A DNA stretch of 64,000 nucleotides from Marinibacterium anthonyi (GTDB lineage: Bacteria > Pseudomonadota > Alphaproteobacteria > Rhodobacterales > Rhodobacteraceae), in assembly GCA_003217735.2 (NCBI GenBank), contig CP031585.1:3955501-4019500 (forward strand), written 5' to 3'. The notes beneath the pieces are model-generated. The model made no database searches and was not told the origin of the DNA. It saw only the letters and a program-made list of their open reading frames with translations. Shown piece after piece: positions 1 to 9,103 of this stretch. The translations under genes and the position numbers were made by a program. Every line of letters begins with the position of its first letter. Position 1 is the first letter of the stretch.

Positions 1-216
1 ATGACCCCCGGCGATTGCGCGACCTTCCCGGCCGGCGATCCCGACGGGCACCGGTTCATCAACCGCACCGACGCGCGCGCGGCCTTCCTGGTCGTGGGGT
101 CGAAGGCGCCGGTGGAACTGGCCACCTATAGCGACGTCGACATGTTGATCGAGATCAAGGAGGGCCAGACTCGCATGACCTACAAGGATGGTTCTGACTG
201 GGTGGGCCCACGGTGA
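1..216 (+). CDS. Cupin-domain protein, C-terminal part (cut by window edge)
   Basis: The 71 visible residues look like the last strands of a small cupin: a PGD turn, then FPAGDPDGHRFINRT, which is the second cupin motif with its His, and a closing strand (FLVVGSK). The ATG at base 1 is probably an internal Met, because a complete cupin needs about 60-80 more residues upstream. The tail (YSDVDMLIEIKEG...YKDGSDW) is typical of stand-alone bacterial cupins of unknown substrate. It ends about 120 bp before the next gene on the same strand. The specific function cannot be told. Confidence 0.7.
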   Translation: MTPGDCATFPAGDPDGHRFINRTDARAAFLVVGSKAPVELATYSDVDMLIEIKEGQTRMTYKDGSDWVGPR

Positions 217-338
217 CCGCCCCTGTCCACGGACCCTCGTGCGGCCCGACCCTGCTTTCCTTGGGAAGCGGTCGGTTCGGCATGTCCGAAGCCGTCTTCT
301 CCTGCGGGGAAGATCGCTTTGGGAGGAGGGCCGCGGGC

Positions 339-848
339 ATGACCCCGGACGAGTTCACGATCATCGAGCGCAACCTGACCCGTGCGCTGGTTTCAGGCGA
401 TTACGACCTGTACCGGTCGCTGGTGCATCTGCCGATCACGATCGTGCCGCGCGGCGGCGAGGTGCACGAGATACGCACCGATGCCGAGTTGCGCGAGGAT
501 TTCGACCTGTATGTCCGGGCCCTGGCGGCACAGCGGGTAAGCGACATCTATCGCCGCGTGCTGGGCATGTCCCAGATGGAAGAAGACTGGGTCGAGGTGA
601 CGGTGGAAACCCACCTTCTGGGCCTGTCCGGCCGCCTGGTCGATCCCTTTCACACCCAGTTCGTGCTGCGCCCCTACGACGGGATCTGGCGGATCGTGCT
701 GATCCGCAGCTCGTTCGGGCATCTCAGATGGGCGCGCGGCCTGGCCCGGATCACCGACCAGGGCCGTTTCGAAGACTTTCACGAAGGGGACCGGTCGCTG
801 ACCGGCCGCCCTTTGACCCCCAATGAAGACGGAGACAGGAATGACTGA
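339..848 (+). CDS. NTF2-like (SnoaL-fold) hypothetical protein
   Basis: This encodes 169 residues. The ATG at 339 is preceded by a strong ribosome site (GGAGGAGGG at 321-329), so the longer in-frame reading from 213 is unlikely. The pattern of two N-terminal helices (FTIIERNLTRALVSGDYDLYRSLVHLP) followed by a curved sheet with WVEVTVETHLL and GIWRIVLIRSS resembles NTF2-like proteins that track how much of a pocket is used. No catalytic residues are evident. Its last 8 bp overlap the start of the fadJ-type gene, so the two are probably co-translated. The fold call is by pattern only; the function is unknown. Confidence 0.6.
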   Translation: MTPDEFTIIERNLTRALVSGDYDLYRSLVHLPITIVPRGGEVHEIRTDAELREDFDLYVRALAAQRVSDIYRRVLGMSQMEEDWVEVTVETHLLGLSGRLVDPFHTQFVLRPYDGIWRIVLIRSSFGHLRWARGLARITDQGRFEDFHEGDRSLTGRPLTPNEDGDRND

Positions 849-3045
849 TTTCACCATGGCCAAGGGCGACGATGGCGTCGCCGTGATCACCTGGGACGTG
901 CCCGAGAAGTCGATGAACGTGATGTCGATGCACGGGCTGCGGGAGCTGAGCGACCTGGTCGACGACGCCCTGGCCGACGAGGCGGTCAAGGGCATCGTCA
1001 TCACGTCGGGCAAGGACGGATCCTTTGCCGGCGGGATGGACCTGAACATCCTGGCGCGGATGAAGGAAGACGCCGGGGACGAGCCCGCCAGGGGCCTGTT
1101 CGACGGCATCATGCAGATGCATGCCCTGCTGCGCAAGATCGAGCTGGCGGGGATGGATTTCAAGACCAAGAAGGGCGGCAAACCGGTGGCCGCCGCCCTG
1201 CCCGGCACCGCCGCCGGCATCGGGCTGGAACTGCCGCTGGCCACGCACCGGATCTTCGTGGCCGACAACCCCAAGGCGCGCCTTGGCCTGCCCGAGATCC
1301 TGGTCGGCATCTTCCCCGGCGCGGGCGGCACCACGCGGCTGGTGCGCAAGCTGGGCGCGATGGGGGCGTCGCAATTCCTGCTGGAAGGCAAGATGGTCGA
1401 CCCGAAGAAGGCGAAATCCGCCGGGCTGATCGACGAGGTGGTGACCGATCCGCTGGCCGCCGCGAAGGACTGGGTGCTGAACGCCAAGCCCGCCGACCTG
1501 GTCAAACCCTGGGACGCCAAGGGCTACAAGATGCCCGGCGGCGCGCCCTATCACCCCTCGGGTTTCATGACCTTCGTTGGCGCCAACGCCATGGTGCATG
1601 GCAAGACCCAGGGCGCGTTTCCCGCGCCCAAGGCGCTGCTGTCGGCGGTCTACGAAGGCGCGCTGGTCGATTTCGACACCGCGCTGAAGATCGAAGCGCG
1701 CTGGTTCACCAACGTGCTGATGAACCCGTCGTCGGGCGCGATGATCCGGTCGCTGTTCCTGAACAAGGAGGCGCTGGAAAAAGGCGCCGTGCGGCCCGCC
1801 GGCGTGCCGGACCAGAGCGTGAAGAAACTGGGCGTGCTGGGCGCCGGCATGATGGGCGCGGGCATCGCGCTGGTCTCGGCCCAGGCGGGGATCGAGGTCG
1901 TGCTGATCGACCGCGACCAGGCGGCCGCCGACAAGGGCAAGGCCTATGCCGAAACCTACGCCGACAAGGGCATCAAGCGGGGCAAGTCCACGCCCGAGAA
2001 GAAGGCGGCGATGCTGGACCTGATCACTGCCACCCCGGACCTGGACCAGCTGAAGGGCTGCGACCTGATCATCGAGGCGGTGTTCGAGGACCCCAAGGTC
2101 AAGGCCGAGATGACCCAAAAGGTCGAGGCGATCATCCCCGCCGATTGCATCTTTGCGTCGAACACCTCGACCCTGCCGATCACCGAACTGGCCAAGGCCA
2201 GCGCGCGGCAGGAGCAGTTCATCGGCATCCACTTCTTCTCGCCGGTGGAAAGGATGCTGCTGGTCGAAATCATCAAGGGCGCGAACACCGGTGACCGCGC
2301 CGTGGCCAAGGCGCTGGATTACGTGCGCCAGATCCGCAAGACGCCCATCGTGGTCAACGACGCGCGCTTCTTCTACGCCAACCGCTGCATCATCCCCTAC
2401 ATGAACGAGATGCTGCGCATGATCACCGAAGGCGTGGCCATGCCGCTGATCGATCACGCGGCGCAGCAGCTGGGCTTCCCGGTGGGTCCCGTGCAGCTGA
2501 ACGACGAGACCTCGATCGACCTGGGCGCAAAGATCGCGCGCGCGACCAGGGCGGCGATGGGCAATGCCTACCCCGACAATCCGGGCGACGATCTGATCTT
2601 CTGGATGGAAGACCAGGGGCGGCTGGGCCGCAAGGCAAAGGCCGGGTTCTTCGATTATGACGAGACCGGCAAGCGACAGGGCTACTGGCACGGGATCTAC
2701 GACAAGTACCCGCTGCTGGATCAGCAGCCCGACCTGATCGAGGTGCAGGAACGGCTGATGTTCATCCAGGCGCTGGAAGCGGTGCGCGCGCTGGAAGAAG
2801 GCGTTCTGATGGACATCCGCGAAGGCGACGTGGGCGCGATCCTGGGCTGGGGCTTCGCGCCCTGGTCCGGTGGGCCGCTGTCGTGGATCGACATCATCGG
2901 CACGCCCTATGCCGCCGAAAGATGCGACGCGCTGACGGCGCAATACGGCGACCGGTTCGCCTGCCCGCCGCTCTTGCGCGAGATGGCGGAGAAGGGGCAA
3001 AGCTTCTACGGACGCTTCAACCCCGCCGCGGCCAAGGCCGCCTGA
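841..3045 (+). CDS. fadJ: Multifunctional beta-oxidation enzyme, enoyl-CoA hydratase / 3-hydroxyacyl-CoA dehydrogenase
   Basis: A 734-residue fusion that hydrates trans-2-enoyl-CoA and then oxidises the L-3-hydroxyacyl-CoA with NAD+. The crotonase half is residues ~5-200 (oxyanion-type GGMDL, then FPGAGGTTRL near 158). The dehydrogenase Rossmann motif GAGMMGAGIA lies near 334, and HFFSPVERM with the catalytic-region His is near 464. The C-terminal 3HCDH repeats follow. Length fits the FadB/FadJ alpha-subunit family. The ATG at 841 is chosen over 823 because GGAGACAGG lies just before it. The partner thiolase is not in the window and may lie to the left. Confidence 0.92.
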   Translation: MTDFTMAKGDDGVAVITWDVPEKSMNVMSMHGLRELSDLVDDALADEAVKGIVITSGKDGSFAGGMDLNILARMKEDAGDEPARGLFDGIMQMHALLRKIELAGMDFKTKKGGKPVAAALPGTAAGIGLELPLATHRIFVADNPKARLGLPEILVGIFPGAGGTTRLVRKLGAMGASQFLLEGKMVDPKKAKSAGLIDEVVTDPLAAAKDWVLNAKPADLVKPWDAKGYKMPGGAPYHPSGFMTFVGANAMVHGKTQGAFPAPKALLSAVYEGALVDFDTALKIEARWFTNVLMNPSSGAMIRSLFLNKEALEKGAVRPAGVPDQSVKKLGVLGAGMMGAGIALVSAQAGIEVVLIDRDQAAADKGKAYAETYADKGIKRGKSTPEKKAAMLDLITATPDLDQLKGCDLIIEAVFEDPKVKAEMTQKVEAIIPADCIFASNTSTLPITELAKASARQEQFIGIHFFSPVERMLLVEIIKGANTGDRAVAKALDYVRQIRKTPIVVNDARFFYANRCIIPYMNEMLRMITEGVAMPLIDHAAQQLGFPVGPVQLNDETSIDLGAKIARATRAAMGNAYPDNPGDDLIFWMEDQGRLGRKAKAGFFDYDETGKRQGYWHGIYDKYPLLDQQPDLIEVQERLMFIQALEAVRALEEGVLMDIREGDVGAILGWGFAPWSGGPLSWIDIIGTPYAAERCDALTAQYGDRFACPPLLREMAEKGQSFYGRFNPAAAKAA

Positions 3046-3062
3046 CACCGAAAGGTATCGCG

Positions 3063-4001
3063 ATGACCACGCTTCCCTGGCCGGCCGTCGCGATCCTCCT
3101 GGGCACGACCCTGGGCGCGGCGGGTCTCGCCGCGCTTCTCGGCCCCGCCGCCGCGATCCCCGCGCTGTTCGGCGCCGTCGCGGGCCTTGGCGGCGCCTTC
3201 GTTTCGCCCGGCGATCGGTCCCTCGGCCCGGTGATGGCCGGACTGGTGACGCTGGGCCTGCTGCTTGTGCATCCTTCGGTCCCGGTCTTGTGGCTGATCG
3301 CCCTGGGCCTGTGCGCCCTGGCGGGCCTGGAATCCGTCCGCTCCGGCGGGCGGGCCATGGTGCTGGTGATCTACGCCTGCCTCGGCCTGCACCTGATCGC
3401 CGCCATGCCGCCGATCGCCACCTCCGCCCCCGTGGCGGGCGCGGCCATGCTGGTCGGCTGGGGCGTCGCGCGGATCACCGGGCTGGCCGGCCAGGCGGCG
3501 CAACCGCCCGGACCGCCGTTCCACGGGGTGATGCTGGCGCTTTACCTCGCGATCGGGCTGGCGCTGGCGCTGCTGGTCATGCACCTGATGAAAAGCCCCT
3601 TCGCCCATTGGGTCGCCCTGATCTTCATCATGCGGGCCCTGGCGCCGTTGGACATGACCACAAGGACCACCCTGCAATTCGGCCTCGGCGCCACCATCGG
3701 CTGCCTCGCCGCCATGGCCCTGATCGCCATCGGACCGCCCAAACCCGTCCTCCTGGCGCTTTGCGTGCCTGCGGTGATCGCCGCGCTGCGCCTGCTCCCC
3801 CACCCGCGCCCCTGGACGCCGGCGCTGATCTCTGCCGCGGTGCTGTTCCTCGTCGCGCCCAGCGTCGCGGACGCCCTTGTCCGGCTCGAGGTGACGCTGA
3901 TCGTCGTGCTCCTCTCCGTCGCCCTGTCGACCGGCCTCGGCCTGCTGCTCGACGACGACAACGGCCTCGCCCGCCGCTTCGGCCGCAAACCCGCCGGATA
4001 G
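3063..4001 (+). CDS. FUSC-like polytopic membrane protein
   Basis: 312 residues, very hydrophobic, with about ten predicted helices in two groups separated by a short polar stretch near 150. The segment FAHWVALIFIMRALAPLDMT followed by a Thr/Arg-containing stretch and GLGATIGCLAA resembles the FUSC_2 pattern (aromatic acid exporter / fusaric acid resistance-like), where an Arg and a GTxxG-like turn sit between two helices. It starts 17 bp after the beta-oxidation gene on the same strand and may be co-transcribed. A role as a small-molecule exporter is inferred from family resemblance only. Confidence 0.55.
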   Translation: MTTLPWPAVAILLGTTLGAAGLAALLGPAAAIPALFGAVAGLGGAFVSPGDRSLGPVMAGLVTLGLLLVHPSVPVLWLIALGLCALAGLESVRSGGRAMVLVIYACLGLHLIAAMPPIATSAPVAGAAMLVGWGVARITGLAGQAAQPPGPPFHGVMLALYLAIGLALALLVMHLMKSPFAHWVALIFIMRALAPLDMTTRTTLQFGLGATIGCLAAMALIAIGPPKPVLLALCVPAVIAALRLLPHPRPWTPALISAAVLFLVAPSVADALVRLEVTLIVVLLSVALSTGLGLLLDDDNGLARRFGRKPAG

Positions 4002-4014
4002 ACCGGCCCTGCGG

Positions 4015-4039
4015 CTTCTTTCTGGCTCGAAATACCCGG
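4015..4039 (+). repeat. Degenerate copy of the CTTCTTCTTGG repeat
   Basis: The sequence CTTCTTTCTGGCTCGAAAT followed by ACCCGG matches the left part of the composite repeat seen at 28.1, 37.6, 39.1 and 49.2 kb (CTTCTTCTTGG, then CAAATACC). The GC-rich hairpins of the fuller copies are not present. It sits between two convergent genes. Confidence 0.5.
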
Positions 4040-4046
4040 CGCGCCC

Positions 4047-4703
4047 TCAGCCGCCGGAATCGAACCCATAAGAAAAGCGCGCCACATCCGCGGCCATCGC
4101 CGCCCCCACCGCCGCCGCCGACGACTCGGAATAATAGCCCCGGTAATCGCGCGCCCGGTCCGATGCATTTTCCACCCCCAGGTCCAGCCGGAACCCCAGG
4201 TGGTCCCACAAGGGCGCCGCGTCCTGCGCCAGGTGTTCCAGCCGGATGTAGGCCGCGCAATGTTCGACCCCGTCGGCGCGGGTCATGTAATGGGACGCCG
4301 GGGCCGCCCGCATCGACGCCAGGATCCCCCGGTCGGTGGCGAAGTCCTGGAAGGACATCCGTTTCGCCTTGGCCACCGCGATGTGGGGGAACTGCTGCAC
4401 CCGCAGCCAATGGTAATAGCTGACCATCCGGTCCCAGGGATTGCGCACCAGGGTAAAGGCGAACAGCCCCTCCAGATCCTCCCCCGACACCAGCCCGTCG
4501 ATATCGGCCAGCGTCGAATGCTTCCACAGCCGTCCGCGACTTTGCACGCCCCTCACCCGGTGCCGGCGCTTCAGCGCTTTCGGCGTATCCCCCAGCAGGA
4601 TGTCGTCCTTCATCGCCCGCCCCTCAAGCGCAAGCGCCAGCGCGGTTCCCCCGGTCTTGGGAATGTGAACGAAGACATAGCCCCGACCACGGCTGAGGAT
4701 CAT
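4047..4703 (-). CDS. Sulfotransferase family 2-like protein
   Basis: 218 residues. The 5'-phosphosulfate loop of PAPS-dependent sulfotransferases is visible at residues ~11-20 (FVHIPKTGGT), and the 3'-phosphate-binding Arg lies in LVRNPWDRMVSYYHW. This pairing is diagnostic for the Sulfotransfer_2 family, which usually sulfates carbohydrate or surface glycan. The start at 4703 has GAAGGGGGGAAG directly upstream; an in-frame ATG 15 codons earlier lacks this. It converges on the FUSC-like gene, 45 bp away. The acceptor is unknown; a surface polysaccharide is one possibility. Confidence 0.82.
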   Translation of the reverse strand: MILSRGRGYVFVHIPKTGGTALALALEGRAMKDDILLGDTPKALKRRHRVRGVQSRGRLWKHSTLADIDGLVSGEDLEGLFAFTLVRNPWDRMVSYYHWLRVQQFPHIAVAKAKRMSFQDFATDRGILASMRAAPASHYMTRADGVEHCAAYIRLEHLAQDAAPLWDHLGFRLDLGVENASDRARDYRGYYSESSAAAVGAAMAADVARFSYGFDSGG

Positions 4704-4796
4704 CTTCCCCCCTTCGCGGCCCTTTTCATTGCCGGGCGATACCCGCATTATGCCGCCTTGTCAGCACCATAGAGCCTGACATCAGGGAGGGAAACC

Positions 4797-6422
4797 ATGG
4801 GGTGGATGAGCAACGAAACCGGCTTGGAGAAATGCGCGGCGAACCATGTTCCGCTGACGCCGCTTTCCGGCCTGCGGCGCGCGGCGGCGGTCTATCGCGA
4901 TGAACTGGCCGTGGTGCACGGGGCCCACCGCAAGACCTACGCGCAATACATCGACAGGGTCACCCGGCTGGCCTCGGCGCTGGCCGCGATGGGGGTGAAA
5001 CCCGGCGAGGTCGTGGCCTCGATCCTGCCCAACATCCCCGCCCAGGCCGAGGCGCATTTCGGCGTGCCCGCCTGCGCGGCCGTGCTGAACGCCATCAACA
5101 CGCGGCTGGATCCGCACACCGTCGCCTATATCTTCGGGCATGGCGAGGCCAAGGTCGCGCTGGTCGACAGCCAGTTCCTGCCCCTGGCCGAAGCCGCCAT
5201 CGCCGAGATGGAAGGCGACGGCCCGGTGATCATCGAGGTGCCCGACGACGCCCATGGCCATCCCGCGTCCGGGCGCTACCGGACCTACGAGGATGTGTTG
5301 GCCTCGGGTGATCCGGCATACGACTGGATCCTGCCGCAGGACGAATGGGAAAGCATCGCGCTCAACTACACCTCCGGCACGACGGGGCATCCCAAGGGTG
5401 TCGTCTATTCCCACCGGGGCGCCTACCTGAACGCGATGGGCCAGGTGATCAGCTGGAACATGGTGCAGCGGCCGCGTTACCTGACCATCGTGCCGCTGTT
5501 TCACTGCAACGGCTGGTGCCACACCTGGATGATGCCGATGGTGGGCGGCACGGTTGTCTGCTGCCGCGACATCACCGCGAAAGGCATCTTCGACGCCATC
5601 GCCGACGAAGGCGTCACCCATTTCGGCGGCGCGCCGATCGTGCTGAACATGCTGATCAACGCGCCCGACGACCAGAAGCGCGCCTTTGACCAGATCGTCG
5701 AGGTCTTTACCGCCGGCGCACCCCCTGCCCCCGCGACATTGGCCAAGATCGAACCGATGGGCTTCAACATCACCCATGTCTACGGGCTGACCGAAGTCTA
5801 TGGGCCGGCGACCGAATGCACCTGGGCGCCCCGGTTCGAAGGACTGCGCGGGGCGGACCGGGCCCGCGTGAAATCGCGCCAGGGCGTGGCGATGCCCTTC
5901 ATGGAACATGTCACCGTGGTCGATGAAAACATGCACCAGATCCCGATGGACGCCACGGCGGACGGGGAAATCGTGCTGCGCGGCAATGGCGTGATGAAGG
6001 GGTATTTCAAGAACCCGGATGCCACGACCGAAGCGTTCAAGGGCGGCTATTTCCATTCCGGCGACATCGCCATCCAGCACCCCGACACCTATGTCCAGAT
6101 CACCGACCGGGCCAAGGACATCATCATTTCGGGCGGCGAAAACATCTCTTCGGTCGAGATCGAGGCGGCGCTGATGGATCATCCGGCGGTGTCGCTGGCC
6201 GCCGTGGTGGCCCGGCCGGACGACAAGTGGGGCGAAGTGCCCTGCGCCTTCGTCGAATTGAAGGACGGGGTAAAGGCGAGCGAGGCCGAACTGATCGAAT
6301 TCACCCGCGACCGGATCGCCCATTACAAGGCGCCCAAGAAGGTCGTCTTTCAGGAGCTTCCCAAGACATCCACCGGCAAGATCCAGAAATTCGAGCTGCG
6401 AACGCTGGCGAAGACGCTGTGA
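4797..6422 (+). CDS. AMP-forming acyl-CoA ligase (DmdB/medium-chain type)
   Basis: 541 residues of the ANL superfamily, which activate a carboxylic acid to acyl-AMP and then acyl-CoA. Visible motifs are the P-loop YTSGTTGHPKG at ~190-200, YGLTEVYGPAT, GYFHSGD near 418, the hinge DRAKDII, and the C-terminal catalytic Lys in PKTSTGKIQK (~527). The stretch PLFHCNGWCHTW is shared with 3-methylmercaptopropionate-CoA ligases (DmdB) and plant AAE-type ligases, so a DMSP-derived or medium-chain acid is a plausible substrate. That choice is inference. GGAGGG precedes the start. Confidence 0.88.
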   Translation: MGWMSNETGLEKCAANHVPLTPLSGLRRAAAVYRDELAVVHGAHRKTYAQYIDRVTRLASALAAMGVKPGEVVASILPNIPAQAEAHFGVPACAAVLNAINTRLDPHTVAYIFGHGEAKVALVDSQFLPLAEAAIAEMEGDGPVIIEVPDDAHGHPASGRYRTYEDVLASGDPAYDWILPQDEWESIALNYTSGTTGHPKGVVYSHRGAYLNAMGQVISWNMVQRPRYLTIVPLFHCNGWCHTWMMPMVGGTVVCCRDITAKGIFDAIADEGVTHFGGAPIVLNMLINAPDDQKRAFDQIVEVFTAGAPPAPATLAKIEPMGFNITHVYGLTEVYGPATECTWAPRFEGLRGADRARVKSRQGVAMPFMEHVTVVDENMHQIPMDATADGEIVLRGNGVMKGYFKNPDATTEAFKGGYFHSGDIAIQHPDTYVQITDRAKDIIISGGENISSVEIEAALMDHPAVSLAAVVARPDDKWGEVPCAFVELKDGVKASEAELIEFTRDRIAHYKAPKKVVFQELPKTSTGKIQKFELRTLAKTL

Positions 6423-6495
6423 TTTATGGGGTTTGCCGCCCCCGGGCGAGCCATGTTAGGGTTTGGCAAAATAAAGAGGCAGCAGACCCCATTTC

Positions 6496-7512
6496 ATGAC
6501 CGCGCTCACTCGGTACCAACGGATCGAAGCCACCGGGCTTTGGCGCGCGCGACCCGAAGACCAGCGGCGCGAGGTCATCGTGTCGCTGGGCGAGGCGACG
6601 CTCGTGATCACGGATCTCAACGACCGGGCGCTGACCCACTGGTCGCTGGCGGCGGTGGTGCGGCAGAACCAGGGCGAGCGGCCGGCGATCTTCCATCCCG
6701 ATGGCGATCCCGGCGAGACACTGGAACTGGCCGATTCCGAAGCCGAGATGATCGAGGCGATCGAGACCCTGTGCAAGGCGATCGAACGCGCCCGCCCCAA
6801 GCCCGGGCGGCTGCGGGTCGTGTCGATCGTCACCACCGTGCTGGCGGTGGCATTGCTGGGGATCTTCTGGGTGCCGGGTGCCTTGAAACAGCAGGCGCTG
6901 ACGGTCGTGCCCGCGGTCAAGCGGCAGGAAATCGGCGAGGCTCTGCTGGGCCGGATCGAACGGGTCGCGGGGCGGCCCTGTACCATGGAAGAAGCCAAGG
7001 CACCGCTGGACCGGCTGGCCCGGCGCACCAAGGTCCGCAAGCTGGTGGTCCTGCCAACGGGCGTGCGCGAGGCGCTGTTGCTGCCCGGCGGGCTGGTCGC
7101 GATGAACCGCGCGCTGATCGAGGACCAGGAAGACCCGGCCGTGGCGGCGGGGTTCATCCTGGCCGAACGGGTGCGCGCCGAAACCCGCGATCCGCTGGAC
7201 GAATTGCTGACCTATGGCGGGCCCGTGGCGTCGTTCCGGCTGCTGACGACCGGGGCGATCACGCCCGAGATGCTGACCGAATACGCCGAATACATCGTCG
7301 CCCGCCCCCGCCCCGATCCGGACGAGGCCCGCCTGGTCGCGGCCTTTGCCGATGCCAAGGTGCCGTCGCGCCCCTACGCCCGGGCGCGCGATGCCTCGGG
7401 CAAGACGGTTCTGGCGCTGGTCGAGACCGATCCGATGGCCGGCCAGATGCCGCCGCCGGTGATGACCGACCGCGACTGGGTTCAGCTGCAGAACATCTGC
7501 CTGTCCGAATGA
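6496..7512 (+). CDS. Membrane-anchored protein resembling an M48 peptidase without its zinc site
   Basis: 338 residues. Residues 1-105 form a soluble N-terminal region, one transmembrane helix spans ~107-124, and the remainder lies on the other side. Residues 194-229 (LLLPGGLVAMNRALIE, then DPAVAAGFILAERVRAE) follow the layout of M48 peptidases: an LPGG..xxN strand, a helix, then the helix that should carry HExxH. Here the helix reads AGFILAERVRA, with no His and no zinc ligands. It ends one base from the SPOR gene's 3' end. The M48 relation is inferred from spacing; it may be a non-catalytic relative or unrelated. Confidence 0.6.
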   Translation: MTALTRYQRIEATGLWRARPEDQRREVIVSLGEATLVITDLNDRALTHWSLAAVVRQNQGERPAIFHPDGDPGETLELADSEAEMIEAIETLCKAIERARPKPGRLRVVSIVTTVLAVALLGIFWVPGALKQQALTVVPAVKRQEIGEALLGRIERVAGRPCTMEEAKAPLDRLARRTKVRKLVVLPTGVREALLLPGGLVAMNRALIEDQEDPAVAAGFILAERVRAETRDPLDELLTYGGPVASFRLLTTGAITPEMLTEYAEYIVARPRPDPDEARLVAAFADAKVPSRPYARARDASGKTVLALVETDPMAGQMPPPVMTDRDWVQLQNICLSE

Positions 7513-7513
7513 T

Positions 7514-9022
7514 CTAGCGCAGCAGCTGCGCGTCGGTGTAGCCCGCGCCCTGCACCTTGCCGAGCGCCGACTGCGCGTCGCCCGCGGTGCTGTAGGGCCC
7601 GGCCAGGACCAGCTTGTAGGTCTGGTTGCCCCGCTTCAACGTCCCCAGCTTCATGCTTAGCCCGCTTTGGCGCGCGATCTGTTTCGCGGCGCTGCGGGCG
7701 TCGGCCTCGGAGGCATAGGCCGCGACGCGCACATAATGCGGCTTGGTGGCCTGCGGCTGCGGGCTTGGGGTCTTGGCCACGGTGCGGGTGGCGGTCTGCC
7801 CGGTCTGCATGCTTGTCTGCGTGCTTGTCTGAGCGCTTGGCGCGGTGCGGCGCGGCTTGGTCACCAGCGTGTCGGCGGCCTGTACCTGCTGCCCGGCCGG
7901 CAGGCGCACCGCCTGCACGTTGGGATCGGTGCGCTGAAGCGGCACGTCGTCCTGCCAGATGGTGCCCATCTGCGCAGTGCCCTGCGCGGTCCGCGGCCCC
8001 CGGTTCGGGTTCAGCCGCCCGTCGTCCCAGACCTGGCGATAGCCCTTGGGCACCACCGCTGGCCGCGGGGTCGGCGGCGCCAGCGTGCGGATCGCGCGTT
8101 CGGGGTTCAGCCGATCATCGTCCCAGACCCGGCGATAGCCGTCGGGCACCGGCATGTTGGTGGAATTGACCCGCTGGCGATAGACATGCAGCGGGATCAC
8201 CCGGGTGTCGGGATCCAGCGGCACCAGCGCCGAACTTTGGTCCCCGACGCGCGAAACCGGGGATTCCGCCTGCGGTCCGCAGCGCACGCCGGGATCGGTG
8301 TTGATATATTGCTGGCTAAGCGCCGAGGCCCCGACACAGGGCCCGCCCGATGCCGGAGCGGTTGTTACGGGGGCTGCAACCGGGGCCGTCGTCACCGTGC
8401 GCGGCGCGGGCGCGACCGGCACGGGGGCCGGCGCGCGGTAGACCGGTGCCGCGGTCGTCTGTTTCGGCGGGACCGGGGCGTAGGTGACCTTGGGCTGCGG
8501 GGCCGCAGCGGGGGGTGGCGCGCTTTTCGTCGTCTGGAATACGGTGGGCGGCGGGGCCGGCGACGGTTCGCGTTGGGCCCCGGTGCCGAACAGCGTCGTA
8601 AAGGGATCCCTGGCGGGTTTGGGCGCGGCTGTTGTAGGTGCCGTGGTTGCCGTCGTGGTGGCCGCCGTCGTGGTGTCAGGCCCAGTCGCGGGCGCAGTCG
8701 CGGCAGCCGGCGGGGTCAGCGTGATCTGTTCGACCTGCTGTTTCGGCGCGGTGGGTGACGTCTGCGCGGTGGACCGGATGGCGGTGGGCTTGTAGCCGCA
8801 CACCTGCTTGCGGTCCCGTGTCACGCGCGGCACCCAGGTCACCGCGCCGTCGATGCCGGCGCGGATGAACACGCAGCCGGTGCTGTCCACGTATTGGCTG
8901 CCCTCGTACGTGGCCGGCGGAAATTCGGCCGGCAAGGCGCCGGTCTGAACGCCCTGGGCCTGGGCGGTGCCAAGAAGCGATGCCGACAGCAACAGACCGG
9001 CAACAGGTTTCGTCAGTCGCAT
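7514..9022 (-). CDS. Secreted SPOR-domain protein with Ala/Pro/Thr-rich linker
   Basis: 502 residues from the ATG at 9022, which has GGGGG at suitable spacing; a GTG four codons earlier is possible. There is a signal peptide (cleavage after AQA, ~23), then a Cys-containing domain (STGCVFIRAGIDGAVTWVPR). A long Pro/Ala/Thr-rich linker follows to ~225, and a two-copy GYRxVWDDxRLNPxR repeat lies at ~291-345. The C-terminal SPOR domain (~428-502) starts at HYVRVAAYASEADARSAAKQ. SPOR domains bind denuded peptidoglycan at division sites, so an envelope or divisome role is likely. Confidence 0.82.
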   Translation of the reverse strand: MRLTKPVAGLLLSASLLGTAQAQGVQTGALPAEFPPATYEGSQYVDSTGCVFIRAGIDGAVTWVPRVTRDRKQVCGYKPTAIRSTAQTSPTAPKQQVEQITLTPPAAATAPATGPDTTTAATTTATTAPTTAAPKPARDPFTTLFGTGAQREPSPAPPPTVFQTTKSAPPPAAAPQPKVTYAPVPPKQTTAAPVYRAPAPVPVAPAPRTVTTAPVAAPVTTAPASGGPCVGASALSQQYINTDPGVRCGPQAESPVSRVGDQSSALVPLDPDTRVIPLHVYRQRVNSTNMPVPDGYRRVWDDDRLNPERAIRTLAPPTPRPAVVPKGYRQVWDDGRLNPNRGPRTAQGTAQMGTIWQDDVPLQRTDPNVQAVRLPAGQQVQAADTLVTKPRRTAPSAQTSTQTSMQTGQTATRTVAKTPSPQPQATKPHYVRVAAYASEADARSAAKQIARQSGLSMKLGTLKRGNQTYKLVLAGPYSTAGDAQSALGKVQGAGYTDAQLLR

Positions 9023-9103
9023 CATTGCCCCCACAAGATGTAGACCAAATGATGACGGAAAAGGGGCCGCCCGTAAAGTGTTCTGACGGCGCGCCCAGCC
9101 GGC

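Noticed and set aside
751-3048. A 765-codon open frame antisense to the fadJ-type gene
   Set aside because: It is His/Arg/Gln-rich with no family resemblance and mirrors the codon bias of the real gene. Such shadows are expected at high GC.
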